From Volvox africanus (lineage: Eukaryota; Chlorophyta; Chlorophyceae; Chlamydomonadales; Volvocaceae), in contig BSDZ01000017.1 in NCBI GenBank assembly GCA_030268105.1, forward strand, positions 2,212,001-2,276,000: DNA of 64,000 nucleotides, in the 5' to 3' direction. Made by a program: the position numbers and the translations under genes. This document shows, piece by piece, positions 36,201 through 47,585 of this stretch (its first letter is position 1; every line of letters starts with the position of its first letter). The notes below the pieces were generated by a model. The model was given only the letters and a program-made list of their open reading frames with translations. It had not been told where the DNA came from and made no database searches.

Positions 36201-37629
36201 GAAGAGCCACCTCGACTCACTAAGGGCGTACATGCCCCGCATGGATTAGATCCCGCTGCGACTGCATCCAGTGTCTGCCTGTACCTGCCTGCTTCTTTCT
36301 GTTCTTTGTACAGTCTCAGAACACTATTCTAAAGCCTAACGTATTGTCGCTTGCTACGCTGCCACTGCCACGTGTCCTTGAGCCGTGCAGCCTTGATGTG
36401 CCACATGCTGCTGGTCAGTGGTCGCTCCCCCACCAAGATCCTGTTCGCGAAGGACACGGGGAGGCTCTACCAGACGGACGTCATGCCGGTGGGTATTTAG
36501 GGTGGGCGCAACCGCGCATATGTTTTATCTGTTAAATGTCCCGTCGAAGGAGAGAGTTTTGAAGCCTAGGCTGTCCGTCTCTCCGAGTATCATGTGTCCC
36601 CGCTGCGTACCTCGCGATGCCGTGAGGGATGCCTTAGGTATGCGCAAAACATGCTTGCGGAAAGGAAGGTGTGGAACAGCCCGGTCCCGTTCGTCTGCCT
36701 TAACCAAGAATTGGAGACATGTCGGCATGAAGCTGGAATCTTCACGTAGCTGCTGTCCTCATCCTAGTGCCCTCCCACCTCCGCGCCTCCGTCCGCTAAC
36801 TGCCCTCCTTGCTGTCGCTTCCCCTCGCACTGCGTCACGTCCTCTCGTCCACTCGGCCGGTTCGTTATGGTCCCTCCTATAAGCGGTATTCAACTCCTGC
36901 CCTCTCCTGCCCTCTCATGCATAGGTATATAATGAGCGCGGGTTGCTGGAGAAGGTGGAACCGGTTCCGTTCCGCCTAACTCGCAACCTGACCGCGTTCT
37001 TCACCGCCTTCGGGGTGGAGGGGGTGTTTACCACCACCATGGCCAACGCGGCGCAGGCACTCACCGCCCGCAATTCCAATGCAAACCACTTCTTGGCGCT
37101 ATTCTTCAGGGACGACATCGTTGCGTGGGCTGCGAGGAGGTCGCAGAAGCAGGGTAGGCCGCGGTGGAGGGGATGGTGAAGGCGGAGGGAATGCTGTAGG
37201 CGTGCCGGGAGGTCCACATCGGAGAGTATAAATATCGAGCAGGCAAGCAGACTGGACTGACAAGGGAGGCGGGAAACTAATACGGTTGGTCCATGTTTTC
37301 GAGTCCCCTTCTAGATTCAAGGGGTGCCTCTCCCCTTTCCCCCTTCATCTGACGCAGCTGTGGGCATGAAGAATGAGACGCTGAAGCCGCTGGTGACGCG
37401 TAATGTGCGCATGGTGATGGATCGGGTGCAGAAGGCCTGTCCAGTGGTACCGCCGGAGGATGCGGCTGCCTCGCCGCCTGGACCAGGCCGGCCGCCTCAA
37501 CCTCCGCAACCTGGCGGCGTCGTGCCCTTGCCAGTGCCGCTGCTACCCGGCCTCACAGAGCTGATCGGAGCGGCCACCGACCCTAAGAACCTGTGCCGCA
37601 TGGAGCCCACCTGGCACCCCTGGTTCTGA
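8589..37629 (+). CDS. TRRAP: TRRAP/Tra1, SAGA-NuA4 PIKK-family scaffold
   Basis: Giant catalytically dead PI3K-like protein that acts as the activator-binding scaffold of SAGA- and NuA4-type histone acetyltransferase complexes in the nucleus. I assemble 52 exons whose phases close exactly to 13,746 coding bases (4581 residues). That is longer than yeast Tra1 or human TRRAP (3.7-3.9 thousand), mainly through alanine/proline/glutamine-rich inserts. The order is HEAT repeats, FAT domain, pseudokinase and FATC. The start ATG at 8589 follows from a 49-base first exon (MLQLSDHHKRLTDP...) that aligns with the plant N-terminus and joins exon 2 in phase. The C-terminus MEPTWHPWF is the family signature. 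Five of 51 introns use GC donors. Exon coordinates are given in the four segment entries below. Individual boundaries were read by eye; a few acceptors have a nearby alternative, for example in exon 10. Confidence 0.96.
21756..26671 (+). other. TRRAP: TRRAP segment 2: exons 22-30, C-terminal HEAT with inserts
   Basis: Exons: 21756-22295, 22664-23014, 23273-23563, 23868-24176, 24403-24729, 24942-25072, 25436-25556, 25770-26013, 26324-26671 (residues 2393-3279). This is the least conserved part of the protein and the richest in simple sequence: Ala/Gly-rich runs, Gln tracts near 24535-24555, and Ser/Thr/Pro-rich stretches in exons 29-30. Conserved anchors are PEYRRLALDLAKLVVGWER at the start, and in exons 27-28 RFFELYDNHVAPHLFDRLQF followed by IQDWEAMSNTFWLKTAL. 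All introns here are GT-AG. The inserts account for much of the extra length over plant TRRAP. Confidence 0.85.
30254..30287. repeat. (AT)n microsatellite in TRRAP intron 38
   Basis: An uninterrupted TA/AT dinucleotide run, broken only by TATACA at each end. It starts immediately after the exon 38 donor. Confidence 0.9.
30480..30800. other. AT-rich island in TRRAP intron 38
   Basis: About 300 bases with roughly one-fifth to one-quarter G+C by eye, inside DNA that is otherwise around half or more G+C. Base use switches abruptly near 30500 and back near 30790. It contains short open stretches on both strands with AT-rich codon use, but no gene I recognise. An insertion of organelle DNA or an AT-rich mobile element would fit; the origin is not established. 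Confidence 0.6.
32152..32235. repeat. 33-bp tandem repeat in TRRAP intron 41
   Basis: Two exact 33-bp units (32152-32184 and 32185-32217) and a partial third that differs at its second base (32218-32235). The unit contains GTGAGGGCGAGAGG and GCTGGGATGATGGAA. The array begins just after the GC donor of intron 41, and each unit carries a GTGAGG resembling a 5' splice site. Confidence 0.9.
32618..32681. repeat. Nested inverted repeats in TRRAP intron 42
   Basis: A perfect palindrome occupies 32649-32681: 16-base arms (left arm CCACTGTGATGTATCA) around a single G. Overlapping it, a second inverted repeat pairs 32618-32630 with 32642-32654 (arms CAGTGGTAGAAAC). The two cannot form at once, so RNA or single-stranded DNA here could switch between two hairpins. 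A small MITE footprint is also possible. Confidence 0.85.
33676..37629 (+). other. TRRAP: TRRAP segment 4: exons 45-52, pseudokinase and FATC
   Basis: Exons: 33676-33756, 34014-34313, 34739-35008, 35270-35395, 35739-36033, 36391-36488, 36925-37153, 37358-37629 (residues 4026-4581). The segment begins with EERLLAVVNALLHRCYK and FPATLGELSEQLKSW. The PI3K-like fold follows with VEMPGQYLGGNEVAP, SYRRLVLVGSDGRGRHMLVQ, WHTPVIVPVWVQ and HLWAFKKQ. Where active PIKKs have DRHxxN and DFG motifs, this protein has GRSPTKILFAKDTG and TDVMP, so it is catalytically dead like all TRRAP/Tra1 proteins. It ends with LTELIGAATDPKNLCRMEPT and WHPWF, the FATC tail. Exon 46 carries an Ala/Gly-rich insert and exon 52 a Pro-rich insert. 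The stop is at 37627-37629. Confidence 0.95.
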
Positions 37630-39673
37630 GTAGCGGCGGTTGCGTGAAGGGCGGTGGGGGCGAGCGGAGGGCCCTTCCCCATCCCATCCCCCCGGTGTCG
37701 GTGCGTCCATGAAGGGAGAAGGAACAGAAAAAACATAGGAAGAACAATCCGGTTGCCTGGCGAGCCCGTACGTCGTCGTTGCGTATGGCTTCGGAGCAAG
37801 ATGTTGTTAGGTGTTGAGTTTTGGGCTTCACATCTGGGCCTGTGTGGGTACATGGTTGCGGCAGTAGAGAGAGGCAAGGGCTGCTGTTGTCACGGCCTGC
37901 TACATTATGGCCTTCTACTAAACCCAGATTGCTGATTGGGCGCGGTGATCTCTCCAGCGCACGAAGGATGGTGGCACACGTCCTCCAAGATGGCAGCAGC
38001 AGGAGGCTGTAGGGATGGCGGGCCCCGTACGGGTCAACCAGCTGCTGTACCTGAGGCACTGGAGAAAGCACCATGTTGGGTAGACGGGCATTGAAGGGAT
38101 CGTGATGATGATGTGGAAAGAGACATAGGTTTCAACCTGCAGTGGGGTGATGGGTTGCCGGGAAGGACGCCAGGACAGACCTGGCGACAGTAATGGGAGG
38201 GAATGCAGCTGCGACACTTGTGATGAACAAAAGTGGCGGAGATTAGGTTGGGGCGGGTTTCTTGGGGGATCAGGGACTGTCCCGTGTTCTTGGTATGCAA
38301 GCACGCGCACCCCCCGGCTCTTGTCACGACTCGAATTTTCGTGTCATGCCATGCCATGTCATGTCGTGTCATGCCTTTAGTTCCAATGGCATATTGAAAT
38401 GGACAGGTGTGCATGGCTGATCTCGTATCAGGCGAGGTAGGGCGGTGAGCAAGGGGCCCTGACCACATTTCCTTACCTGGTCGCTTGACCACACATACCC
38501 CCATAGACTGTGTCATTAGGTAGGCTAAAAGACAAACAAGCAGATATACCTACGTACTAACCATCCATGGCTGTACCGACCCGCCTGACCAACACACGGT
38601 ACTTGAACCCCAACTGCGACCTCATTGCGGACTGTGACATCTGCGCAACCTAAACATGTAGGCGTGTGTGTTTGTGTTTGTGTGTGTATGTGTGTGGTTT
38701 CACGCTTGATGCCGCAAAAATATCGGACCTATGCTGTTGCCGTTCTTGTTTCTCAACCCGTCTTAGATAGTGCAGATGGGGGGGGTTAACGGAATACGAG
38801 ATCGCGTTTTGGTCTATGAATGGTGACACGGTCTCTCGCACGCAAGAGGCTTAATGAACGAAGTACAAGCGTTTGGCTTAGAATTTGGATTTTAATGAGT
38901 GCATGCGTTCACACACGCGCGACCCATTCGTGGGTTGCGTTAAAGGACGGCTTGGTCAATGGAGAGCATGGCGGCCTTCCACGAGGTCTACCCTCAATTT
39001 GTTTCCTGAACCCTATCCACTGGTAGGTGGCTCATCGTGGTAGCCGTCTGTTGCCCCTAATTTATGCGCAGATGGTGCTCTGCATGGGCATGGGCGGTAA
39101 AATAGCACATTTCCGTGTTCGTTTGGTTGGACACGGGGCTCACATGTCAATCCACATGTAAACGTCTACTTCATACTCTGTTTACCGAAACTTCCATCCG
39201 CAAGGCGGGTAGTTACGGTTATTGGTTAGCCCGCGCATCATGGATAGGGCAGAAACTCGAGTTTCTACTCGTAGCTGACTGACGTCCGCCCTGCGCCATC
39301 CACGAACGGACGCCTTTTCCCCGAGAGCTCCATCTCCCTTTAGAACCCCATCAATATTGAGGTATTGGATTAATTTACAACCATATGTCTCCAGGCAGCA
39401 GTGCATCAGCAGCGCCAGCAGTCTAGCACCAGTATGCGTGCGACATTAGTATGAAAACCGACAAACCGTTAATTTTGGACCTCTTAGAGCAACGCGCTTA
39501 GAAGATGATGTTATTGTGTATAAACGCAGACGTTATTAACTAAGATACGTGTATTTGGATCGTCCTTGACGGTGAAGGTTTACAATTTGGATAGGTATAG
39601 GTATATAGTTTGAAGTTACCAGAAGTTGATATAACCATAAGTTTTAGCAACGACAAGGAAGCATCCTGCAACA
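37630..39673. other. Intergenic region after TRRAP, no gene seen
   Basis: About 2 kb between TRRAP and the zinc-finger gene. No frame resembles a known protein. It holds short direct repeats of ATGCC/ATGTC type at 38343-38375 and a GT-rich simple repeat near 38665-38697. The first TGTAA downstream of the TRRAP stop on the plus strand that I noticed is at 39157-39161, which would need a long 3' UTR. Confidence 0.5.
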
Positions 39674-42600
39674 ATGTTAAAAAGACGCGACTGGCTGCAT
39701 CTTCACGGGAAGTCTGGCGGCGCCAGCTCGAGCGATGACGAGACGGACAAGAGTTCCAGCGGTAATCGGGGTCACTAAAATTCCTGTAAATCCGGAGGAG
39801 GTTAAAGCTGTTATCGTTTCGTTCAACTGTAGAGTCCCAAGGGGAGGGTACGGAAGACATAGACGACGCTGCTGATGGCGAGGCGGTCGAGAGCGACGAT
39901 GCCTCAGGCGAAATGGGCCGCAGCACCTACAGTAGTGATGAGGGCGATGATGAGGACGACGGTAGGCCATGCAAGCGGCTCGCACGCAGTTTCGATGACA
40001 TCAGCGACCCAGACGAAGACGAGCAGGGCGACAGCGAGGACGACGACGTGGCTGCCGACGGCATCACAGCGGATCACGTCATGAAGTACGCCTTTAACTT
40101 TAGGCTTGCGGGTGTCAGTGATCAGATCACGGCTGTATGTGCACCGTCAATTGCCGTCCATACCAGTAGCTGCAGCCTCAACGAACAACGCTGCCCGCTC
40201 TTTTGCCGTTTTCCGCTTCTTGCTCCCATTGCAAAATACTTTTATCTTAACCCGGGTCATCTCCCTGCCTTCTTACCGCCTTTGCGCCGGTTGCACGCAG
40301 GGCGTGGAGCAGCAACGACCCGGAGGTCAACGGCTTCAAGGTGATGGCTGGATAAAGCTGTGATAGTGCTGAAATACAGTTCGGGGATTGGGGCTCGGGG
40401 GGGAGCAATGCACCGCGAAGAGCAAACGAAATTGCGTGTTCGGATACTAGTAGCGGGGGATCCATAGCCTTGCTAACGGCATCCTGGCGTTGTAACACCA
40501 GCAGCAGGAATACCCTAGGAGGGCAATCCTTAAAACCCCCAAACCCGAAGTTTGGAATAATAAGGCACGAGCAATTCTTCCGATGTTATCGGCACCGACC
40601 GTGGACTCCAGTTCTCTATCCGCTTCCCCACGCCTCGCGTGTTTCTTCCGTGAGATTTGCATCCCCTAATTTGCCGTTCAGGGCATCGCCCTCCGCTGCG
40701 TCAGCTGTAATGTGATGCTGCTCAACCGGGCCGTGTACCTCTCCCACGTGGCGTCCAAGGTGCGTGCCAGTGGGGTTTCGGACGGGGGGGCTGTGGTCTC
40801 GTTCGATACAGGGAGGGCTGTAAACACACACGACATTCATGACGGAGGACATGGGACCGTAGCGGGGCATGGTACGGGGCACGTATTCCTGCTCTGCCCT
40901 TCATCCCTTTCCTGTCGAGTCCGCAATGCGTATGGGCAGCCGGCTAGGGAATGGACTGCGGGCTAGCCGCTCGGGACCAGATGGGGTGGGCAGCCTCGGA
41001 GAGAGAAGTCATGCCGCACGTAGTATCCGTCGGTTATCTGAAATCGATCTTACCGTCTTAAAATCTTTAGGAAGGGAATCCCCATGTATAACTGCTTTTA
41101 CATGGACAGTTTCCGGAACCCCTGGTCGAGTCCTAAGGCCGTCCGGGAGCCCCTGGGATCCCTTTCAGTGAGGTTCAGGTCCCTTCCACCTACATTTGCC
41201 GTTGAATGCTTCGTGCTGTGGGAACGGGGCTAGCATGGGCTTGCCATCCGCTCTGTTAAACTGTTGAGCGCCTCCGTGTGGTACGAGTTAAACTACATGC
41301 CATGTCAGCAAGTGTCGGGGCAATGTTGACCGGGCATACTTGAATCCCCCATCCGCTCCCCGTGGCTCCTCACGCGCCAGAAACACCTAAGTCGGCTGAA
41401 GCTGCAGAAGCCCGGTGGTGCCCCGGAAGCCATCCAACTCGCGTCGGAGGTCTCCCGGCATAAGGTCCGCGATTTGCAAAGGCTGCGGTGTCTGTGGAAT
41501 GCCCACCCCACCTAGTACTAGCGGTCTAGCCGATGGATGCGCTGTTCGTTGAAACCTCCTCATGTGGCAATAAGTGGCGTTTTGCTTGGAGGACAGGAAG
41601 GACAGGAAGTTGGGGGTGTAGATGCTCATGTCAAGGAGAGCCGGAAGGGCTGGAGGGCAGGGCGAATACACGAGACCTGGTGGTACAGGCCGTTTGGCCC
41701 CAGTGGTGGTGGCTGTCGCGAGAGTGGCGTCATTCCTCTTCATTCTCCTCTTGAATTTTCCGTGTGAACTATATGCTGCTGTCCTTAGTGCCGCTGCTGC
41801 GAATGTGATTATCATTGGGCATGCACCCTCTAATGGTGTGGCTGCAGGAGGAAGAGACCGAGACGCACGCGGAGCGCCTCGAACGTATCAGTCGACTGGC
41901 CATGGCTGGTGGGTGGATTGGGCCTTTGGGAGGCATGTGATGAATGATTTGTGTGGTACGGCGAAATTGAAATAATGGGTGCAGGGGAGCATCGCGATTT
42001 AGCGGACAGGCAAACGGAACTACTCCCGCGATGGGCCTGCTTCGAAATGGTCTATTCATAGAGGTTGGTTGCATCTTCGCACTCAGCCGTGGCTAGGTGA
42101 CCCCATCGCGGGAGAAGTTCCTAGGACTTTTCTCAGGGGCGCTGAACTCGTCAGGACCTCATCACTGTGACTGCCATTGCGACCGGCAAAGCCTCAACAA
42201 ATTCCCATACGGCCTTCCTGCCTTCATCTTCGAAGGGCCTCCAACTGCTGCGGCAAAAGCCCGAGTAAAATTAGGATCACAAGGCGTGAAGGCTGCCGAA
42301 CCAACGCCGCAGCAAACAGCGGCGGCGTTGAAGGGGGCATCAGCTGGAAAGGAAGCGAAGGGTCAGGCTGCCAAGCACCCGCATCCCGCCACTCGTGGAG
42401 ACGATGATGACTCTCTGCCAAACGGCGAGGACAGTCAGGCCGACGGCGAGGACCCAGTCCTCGTAGCGGGCAGACGCACGAAATTGAAGGCGCACGTGAC
42501 GAGTACTGGGGCAACTAAGGCAGGTGGCGGCATTAGCGGTGGCGTCGGTGAGGACAGCGGAAAGCGCAAACGCAAGCGGCACGGCAACAAGATGGGCAAG

Positions 42601-43143
42601 CGGGAGCGGCTGGCTCTTAAGGCGGCTATCGCTGCTGGGGAGGTGCCCCCGGGGACGAAGCCCGTAGTGGAGCGGAGTGGCAAGAAGGGTAAAGAGCGCA
42701 AGCGCGGCAAAGGCCCTGAGCAGCTGGTGCAGGGGCAGCAGCAGCACCAGCCGGGGCCAGCCGCAGAGAAACGGCCCAACGATGCGAAGGCTGTCGTTAG
42801 GAATATTGTGGCGAAGCAGCAGCAGCAGCAGCAGCAGAAACAGCAAGACGGGCAGACGAAGGAGAAGAAAGACAAGAGGCTCAAACATGCAGGTGGCCTA
42901 CCTGCAGCGTCTGCAGCAGCAGTGGCGGGGACGGCGGCGGCGGTGGCGGTTGCGAGCGCGGGATCAGGTCCAGGAAAAGCAAGTGGCCAGACTGGGCCAG
43001 GGCCCAATCATACGAGTTGGGGAGAGGGCAAAGACGCAGCAGTGGCGACGGGCGGGAAAACTCACAAGGCCAGCAAGGGAGCTGCAGCTAGGAACGGGAA
43101 GAAGGCGGCATTAGGGGTGATGGGTACGGGAAGGAAGGGGTGA
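39674..43143 (+). CDS. Unrecognised nuclear-type zinc-finger protein
   Basis: I do not recognise the family. Seven-exon model: 39674-39761, 39833-40103, 40301-40340, 40682-40759, 41381-41464, 41848-41908 and 42137-43143, giving about 542 residues. The N-terminal third is very acidic (many Asp/Glu/Ser, e.g. SSDEGDDEDDG). It then reads SSNDPEVNGFK and GIALRCVSCNVMLLNR, followed by HVASK plus KH across an intron. That is a CxxC-x12-H-x5-H finger of the U1-type/RNA-binding class. A short charged helix (EEETETHAERLERISRLA) follows. The last exon has a Cys/His-rich start (HHCDCHCDR) and a long basic, Lys/Arg-rich tail with a polyglutamine run near 42817-42838. Composition suggests a nuclear or nucleolar RNA-associated protein (inference). 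The junction of exons 2 and 3 is uncertain: only a weak GC donor at 40104 keeps the frame. The last exon may instead start at 42152. Confidence 0.7.
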
Positions 43144-44813
43144 GGCGGAAGCGATGACGCAATTGTCATCTCCGCACTTCAGCACTTCAGCACTTCGGAG
43201 GGGGATGAGTTGAAGACGTGCGGGGGGCTATGTAGAGGATAAGTTGGATGCCTTCACCGTTCGATGGGAAGCCGTATTAATCCCAACCGTTCTCCGCCTT
43301 AAAACCGTGAGCATCGGGATTTCGCACCCAATTCCGCAGCCTGCCATAAGGGTCAGCCGCTCGGGGAAGGGGCTGTGGTGTCTACAGAGGGCTGGGGCAT
43401 CCGGGGCCGTGATCAGCGTAGGAATTGGGAAGTGGGTGATAGTGCGTCTATAGTGCGTTATGCCGGGGTGCAAGTTCCCCTGCTGTTACCCCTAGCTACA
43501 TAATCATGCATAGTGTTGGCAGTAGTCCTATGTTTTGGGTTGCGTGTGGCTTAGGCCTTCGTGTGATCGAGGCTCGCCGTTAAGACACAAGCAGTGACAC
43601 GCCGCTATGGCTTTCAACAAGCCAGTGTAAGGTGGGCATTATGTCGCAATCGCACACGCACAATTGCATTACCTTTTTTGAAACATCCAATTGCTGCGCA
43701 GTCCACAGATGTATTTGATAATTAACGTTTAGGGATACTTGTCACGTGTCTTTGAAATAACAAGTCACTGCGCAAATTCAGCGCACGTGGCATGTTCTGC
43801 GTATTTTATAGCTGCTTAGACCGGAAAGGTATGGTTAGGCAACGAGCCAACATCGTGCGTTTGCCCCATAGGCCATGAACTACCAGAATGAGGAGAGGGT
43901 TTAGGGTTAGAACTTAGGGAGAATGAGGAGAGCCACAATTCTTATAAGCGCAGCTAGACGAGGGTTTTCGCTAGTTGAGGAGAAGTCCAGGGGTAGCCTT
44001 GAGGAGCCCCCAAACAAAGGCGGGGAAACCACAACAGACACCCTATTTCAACGCATGGCAACCTGCAGCCGCCACTGCGACTGGGAAGGGTGTGTGTCTG
44101 TATGCCTTCGGGAATGAGCGTTGTTATGATGAAGCATATATGGTGGTGTTCCCATACCAAGACGACCCGATTGGAGACGGTATTGACCTATATTGAAGGA
44201 TGACTGCCTGGTTAGTGCAGCGTGTAAGCCATTCGTGGGGTGGTGGTCATGCTGTATGCAACAAATCACACCTATGGCGAAACCTTTGAGGCTCTTGTTC
44301 CGTCCCGGCCCCAACGCAGCGGTGTCCGTGGGTGTTGGTGGGAGGCGCCCAGGGGTGTGTAGGAAAAGGCCAGGCGCAAGACAATATATTAAGCTATATA
44401 TCTAATATAGATGCATGCCAGTATGTACATGACGCACGTCATGTAATTGTAATTGCAGCGACTCTGATTATGATTATGATTACAGTTTGTGAGCTCGTAA
44501 GGCCCGGAACTAGCCAGGAGGCTCACGAACCGCCAAACACTCAAGACCCAAAGTAAGGTCCGCAAAACTAATATGGGAAAATGTCAAGATAGTAAGTCTC
44601 AGTCGCTCGCAAGTTACCTTAACGGCCGTACAACATTTCCGTTTATTTTTCACAGGCTTGCCTTGACAAGCCAACACGGAGAAGTACTTAGTGATCTGAC
44701 TTCGTAATAAGGTTACTGAGTACTTAACTTTACCTGAACCTGTGAAAACTTTGGCGTTGGATCATCAACTTCCTTGAGGCTTTAGGGCCCGCAGTTAGAG
44801 AGAGCGGCGCAAA
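43144..44813. other. Intergenic region before delta-COP
   Basis: No gene recognised. A TGTAA at 43626-43630 is a candidate poly(A) signal for the zinc-finger gene, about 485 bases past its stop. An AT-rich patch lies at 44385-44410. An imperfect inverted repeat at 44647-44748 sits just upstream of the delta-COP start codon. The remainder has only chance open frames. Confidence 0.5.
44647..44748. repeat. Imperfect inverted repeat upstream of delta-COP
   Basis: Outer arms TTTTCACAGG (44647-44656) and CCTGTGAAAA (44739-44748) are perfect. Inner arms around AGTACTTAGTGA and TTACTGAGTACT pair with about two mismatches. A smaller perfect stem, GGCTTG/CAAGCC, sits at the left shoulder. It ends about 65 bases before the ATG, so it could be a 5' UTR hairpin or an old MITE. 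Confidence 0.6.
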
Positions 44814-47585
44814 ATGGTTGTACTGGCTGCGTCGATCGTCTCTAAAACGGGGAAACGTGAGTTTGATGTCAGGTTGCGGCAGCAGTTGCGCGCGCAGCCT
44901 CGACAACCGATGTTTCCCACTCTCGCGCAGCCCTCATCTCGCGCCAGTACATGGAGATGAGCCGGATCAGGATTGAAGGTCTTCTGGCCGCGTTCCCGAA
45001 ACTTGTTGGGACAGGCAAGCAGCACACGTATGTGGAGACAGAGAATGTGCGCTACATTTACCAGCCGATGGAGGTGGGTTTGCAGCTGTCGTTGATGATG
45101 ATCGCCAACACCTTCTCAATTGTCAAAACTGGATATGATCTACATGCAGGGGTTGTACCTGTTGCTTATCACAAATAAGCAAAGTAACATTTTGGAGGAC
45201 CTGGAGACGCTCCGCCTGCTTAGCAAGTTGGTTCCAGAGTTTAGTCAGAGTTTGGAGGAGGACTCAGTTGCTGCGAAAGCATTTGAACTCATCTTTGCTT
45301 TCGACGAGGTCATTTCGCTCGGGCATAATGAGAACATCACTGTGCAGCAAGTGAAACAGAACTGTGAGATGGAAAGCCACGAAGAGAAGCTGCATAAATT
45401 GATAATTCAGAGCAAGATTAATGACACGAAGGATATTATGAAGAAGAAGGTGGCTGACATAGAGAAGTCTAAGATGGAGCAGAAGAAGATCGGCCTGACC
45501 TCAGCTCTCTCTGGCTTCGGCAGCAAGGCGGCGAGCTCGATCATGCAGGAGCTGGAGGGTACGCCAGTGTACCGCACCGACCCAGCCCCAGTAGCCATTA
45601 GCAAGCCATCGGCGTCTACAGCCCGGGGCCCCTCCAAGGGCATGCAGTTGGGCAAAGCAAAGAAGGCGAATGATTTCCTGGAGACCCTTGCGAAGGAGGG
45701 GGAAGTCGTGGAGTTAGACGTGCCCAAACCCACGGGTGGCGTGGCAGCAGTCACAGCGAACATTGCCGTGGATCCCGTGTCCCTGGGGATCGAAGAAAAG
45801 GTGTCGGTCTCCCTGAACAAGCAGGGCGGCGTGGAGAATTTGGAGGTGCAGGTGCGACATTAACCTTCGGCTTTAATATATCCAAGGAGGGACGTGGATT
45901 CACCAGACGGCTACGGGGATGCATAGGTAAAGGGCTTAACGTTGGGTAAGGCACCAGGCTGTGTCGAGGTTCCTATATGGTAAGGTGTGCGACATACGCG
46001 GCACGAAAACCAGGGGCCCCGGGTGCAGAAGCGCCAACACACAGGCCACTGAGTAAACTGAAGCGACTACACGTTCTCTTCTGAGCGATCTTCGACTACC
46101 ATGTGGCGTCTAGTGTTCCCTGCTAAGTTTGTTTGGAGAGTTAATCTACATGTATTCCGGCTAACATTTTGCATGATTTTTGAATTCCCTCGCATGGCAG
46201 GGTACCATGTCCTTGGTCGTCAACTCGGATGAAGATGCATTTATCCGAATCGCCGTTGCGGGCGGCCCCAACAAGAACTTCCAGTTCAAAACACATCCTA
46301 ACATCGACAAGAATCTGTATGGTTCTTCGAATATTCTTGGGCTCAAAGATCCCTCGCGCCCTTTCCCCACGGGAAGCGAGCTGGGCATCCTCAAGTGGCG
46401 TTTCCAAAGCAAGGAGGTGCGTAAGACTATGAGCGTGTGTGCCATGTGTATGGAAGGTGTGATTGTATCTGGCTGCAGCGGGAGGGGTTTCGGGGCAGCG
46501 TGCCCCGTGAACGTTCAGTGCCAATCCATTTAAATGTTGATAAAATGGCTGCTTATGCTATGGCCCGAAAAGTTGTAATACGGACAGAGTTATCCAAAGC
46601 TCTTAGTCCATCTAAAACCTACGGCATGCGAAATGCACCCGAAAACGAAGCTAGGCACTAAAAGCCATAGAATGGCATTCTCGGTGTGTCCTTGCCTGTG
46701 GGTAAGGGCTTAGAGCATGTGTCAAGTAGGCGGTGGTCCGTTCCCTTGTCAACAGGAGAGCTTGGTGCCGCTGTCTATCAACTGCTGGCCCAGCGTGTCG
46801 GGCGGGGAGTCATACGTGAACATCGAGTACGAGTCCACGTCAAATTTTGACCTCCAAAATGTTCAGATTGTAATTCCGCTTCCAGCGTCGGGCCATGCAC
46901 CCACCGTCAACCAGGTAAGTGAAATATTGGCAACCACTTACCGTTGCTGAGGGTGCAGGGTTTTGCGCAACCCATGTGCGGATCATGGAGTTTGAGCACT
47001 GCAAGCTGGGAGTCTTCCTTAGGGCGTTCATTTTGCGGTGCCCTAGAGGCGACGGAAGTATTCTTAGCTGTGGTGTGATGCATTGGGAACCTTGCTATGG
47101 TTTTTTTGTATAAGCCTGGGGGGACCGTTGGACGTTGTGACGCAACACGACATGCAAACGCAGCTTGCTCGCCAGAAGTTAGGGTGTAAAGAGCCATAAT
47201 ACGGTAATGCTGATGGGAAATTCGGAAGTAGCACACACACATCATCATTATCATTCCTACCTTCCGGCGAAAACCATTTCTTATTCCTTTCGTTCCCCAT
47301 CCCCATATTACTGGTAAGGTGGATGGCGAGTGGCGGTATGATTCCCGGCGCTCGGCTCTCATATGGACAATTGAGCTGATCGACGACACTAACCGCAACG
47401 GGTCGCTAGAGTTTGTGACTTCAGCGGCGGACGCCGAGGCCTTCTACCCAGTTGAGGTGACATTTTCGTCCAACAGGACATTTTGCGACATCAACATTAC
47501 GGGCGTCGAGCACACACAAAAAGGCGGCCCGGTGAAGTTTGCCCTTAAGAAGTCGCTGGAAACGGCAGAATACAACGTTGTGTAA
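44814..47585 (+). CDS. Coatomer subunit delta (delta-COP, archain)
   Basis: Subunit of the COPI coat that drives retrograde Golgi-to-ER and intra-Golgi vesicle transport; delta-COP belongs to the adaptin-like F-subcomplex. Six exons: 44814-44856, 44931-45073, 45150-45851, 46201-46416, 46756-46914 and 47319-47585. Phases close to 509 residues, the usual family length. The N-terminal longin-like domain starts [14 protein letters not shown] and contains [52 protein letters not shown] and [14 protein letters not shown], then [12 protein letters not shown] linker rich in Lys/Ala/Ser with a GFGSK motif follows. The C-terminal mu-homology domain includes [46 protein letters not shown] and the closing [18 protein letters not shown]. 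All introns are GT-AG. Expression is expected to be constitutive. Confidence 0.97.

Noticed and set aside
37583..38074. Minus-strand open frame of 163 codons after TRRAP
   Set aside because: It overlaps the conserved TRRAP 3' end, is composed of Ser/Pro/Arg-rich shadow sequence and has no homologue I recognise.
42340..43007. Long antisense frames rich in Leu/Cys/Phe over the zinc-finger gene's last exon
   Set aside because: They are the complement of Lys/Gln/Gly-rich coding sequence, with no splice-consistent extension or family resemblance.
43900..43920. TTTAGGG near 43901, resembling the green-algal/plant telomere unit
   Set aside because: A single unit with no tandem array; chance occurrence.
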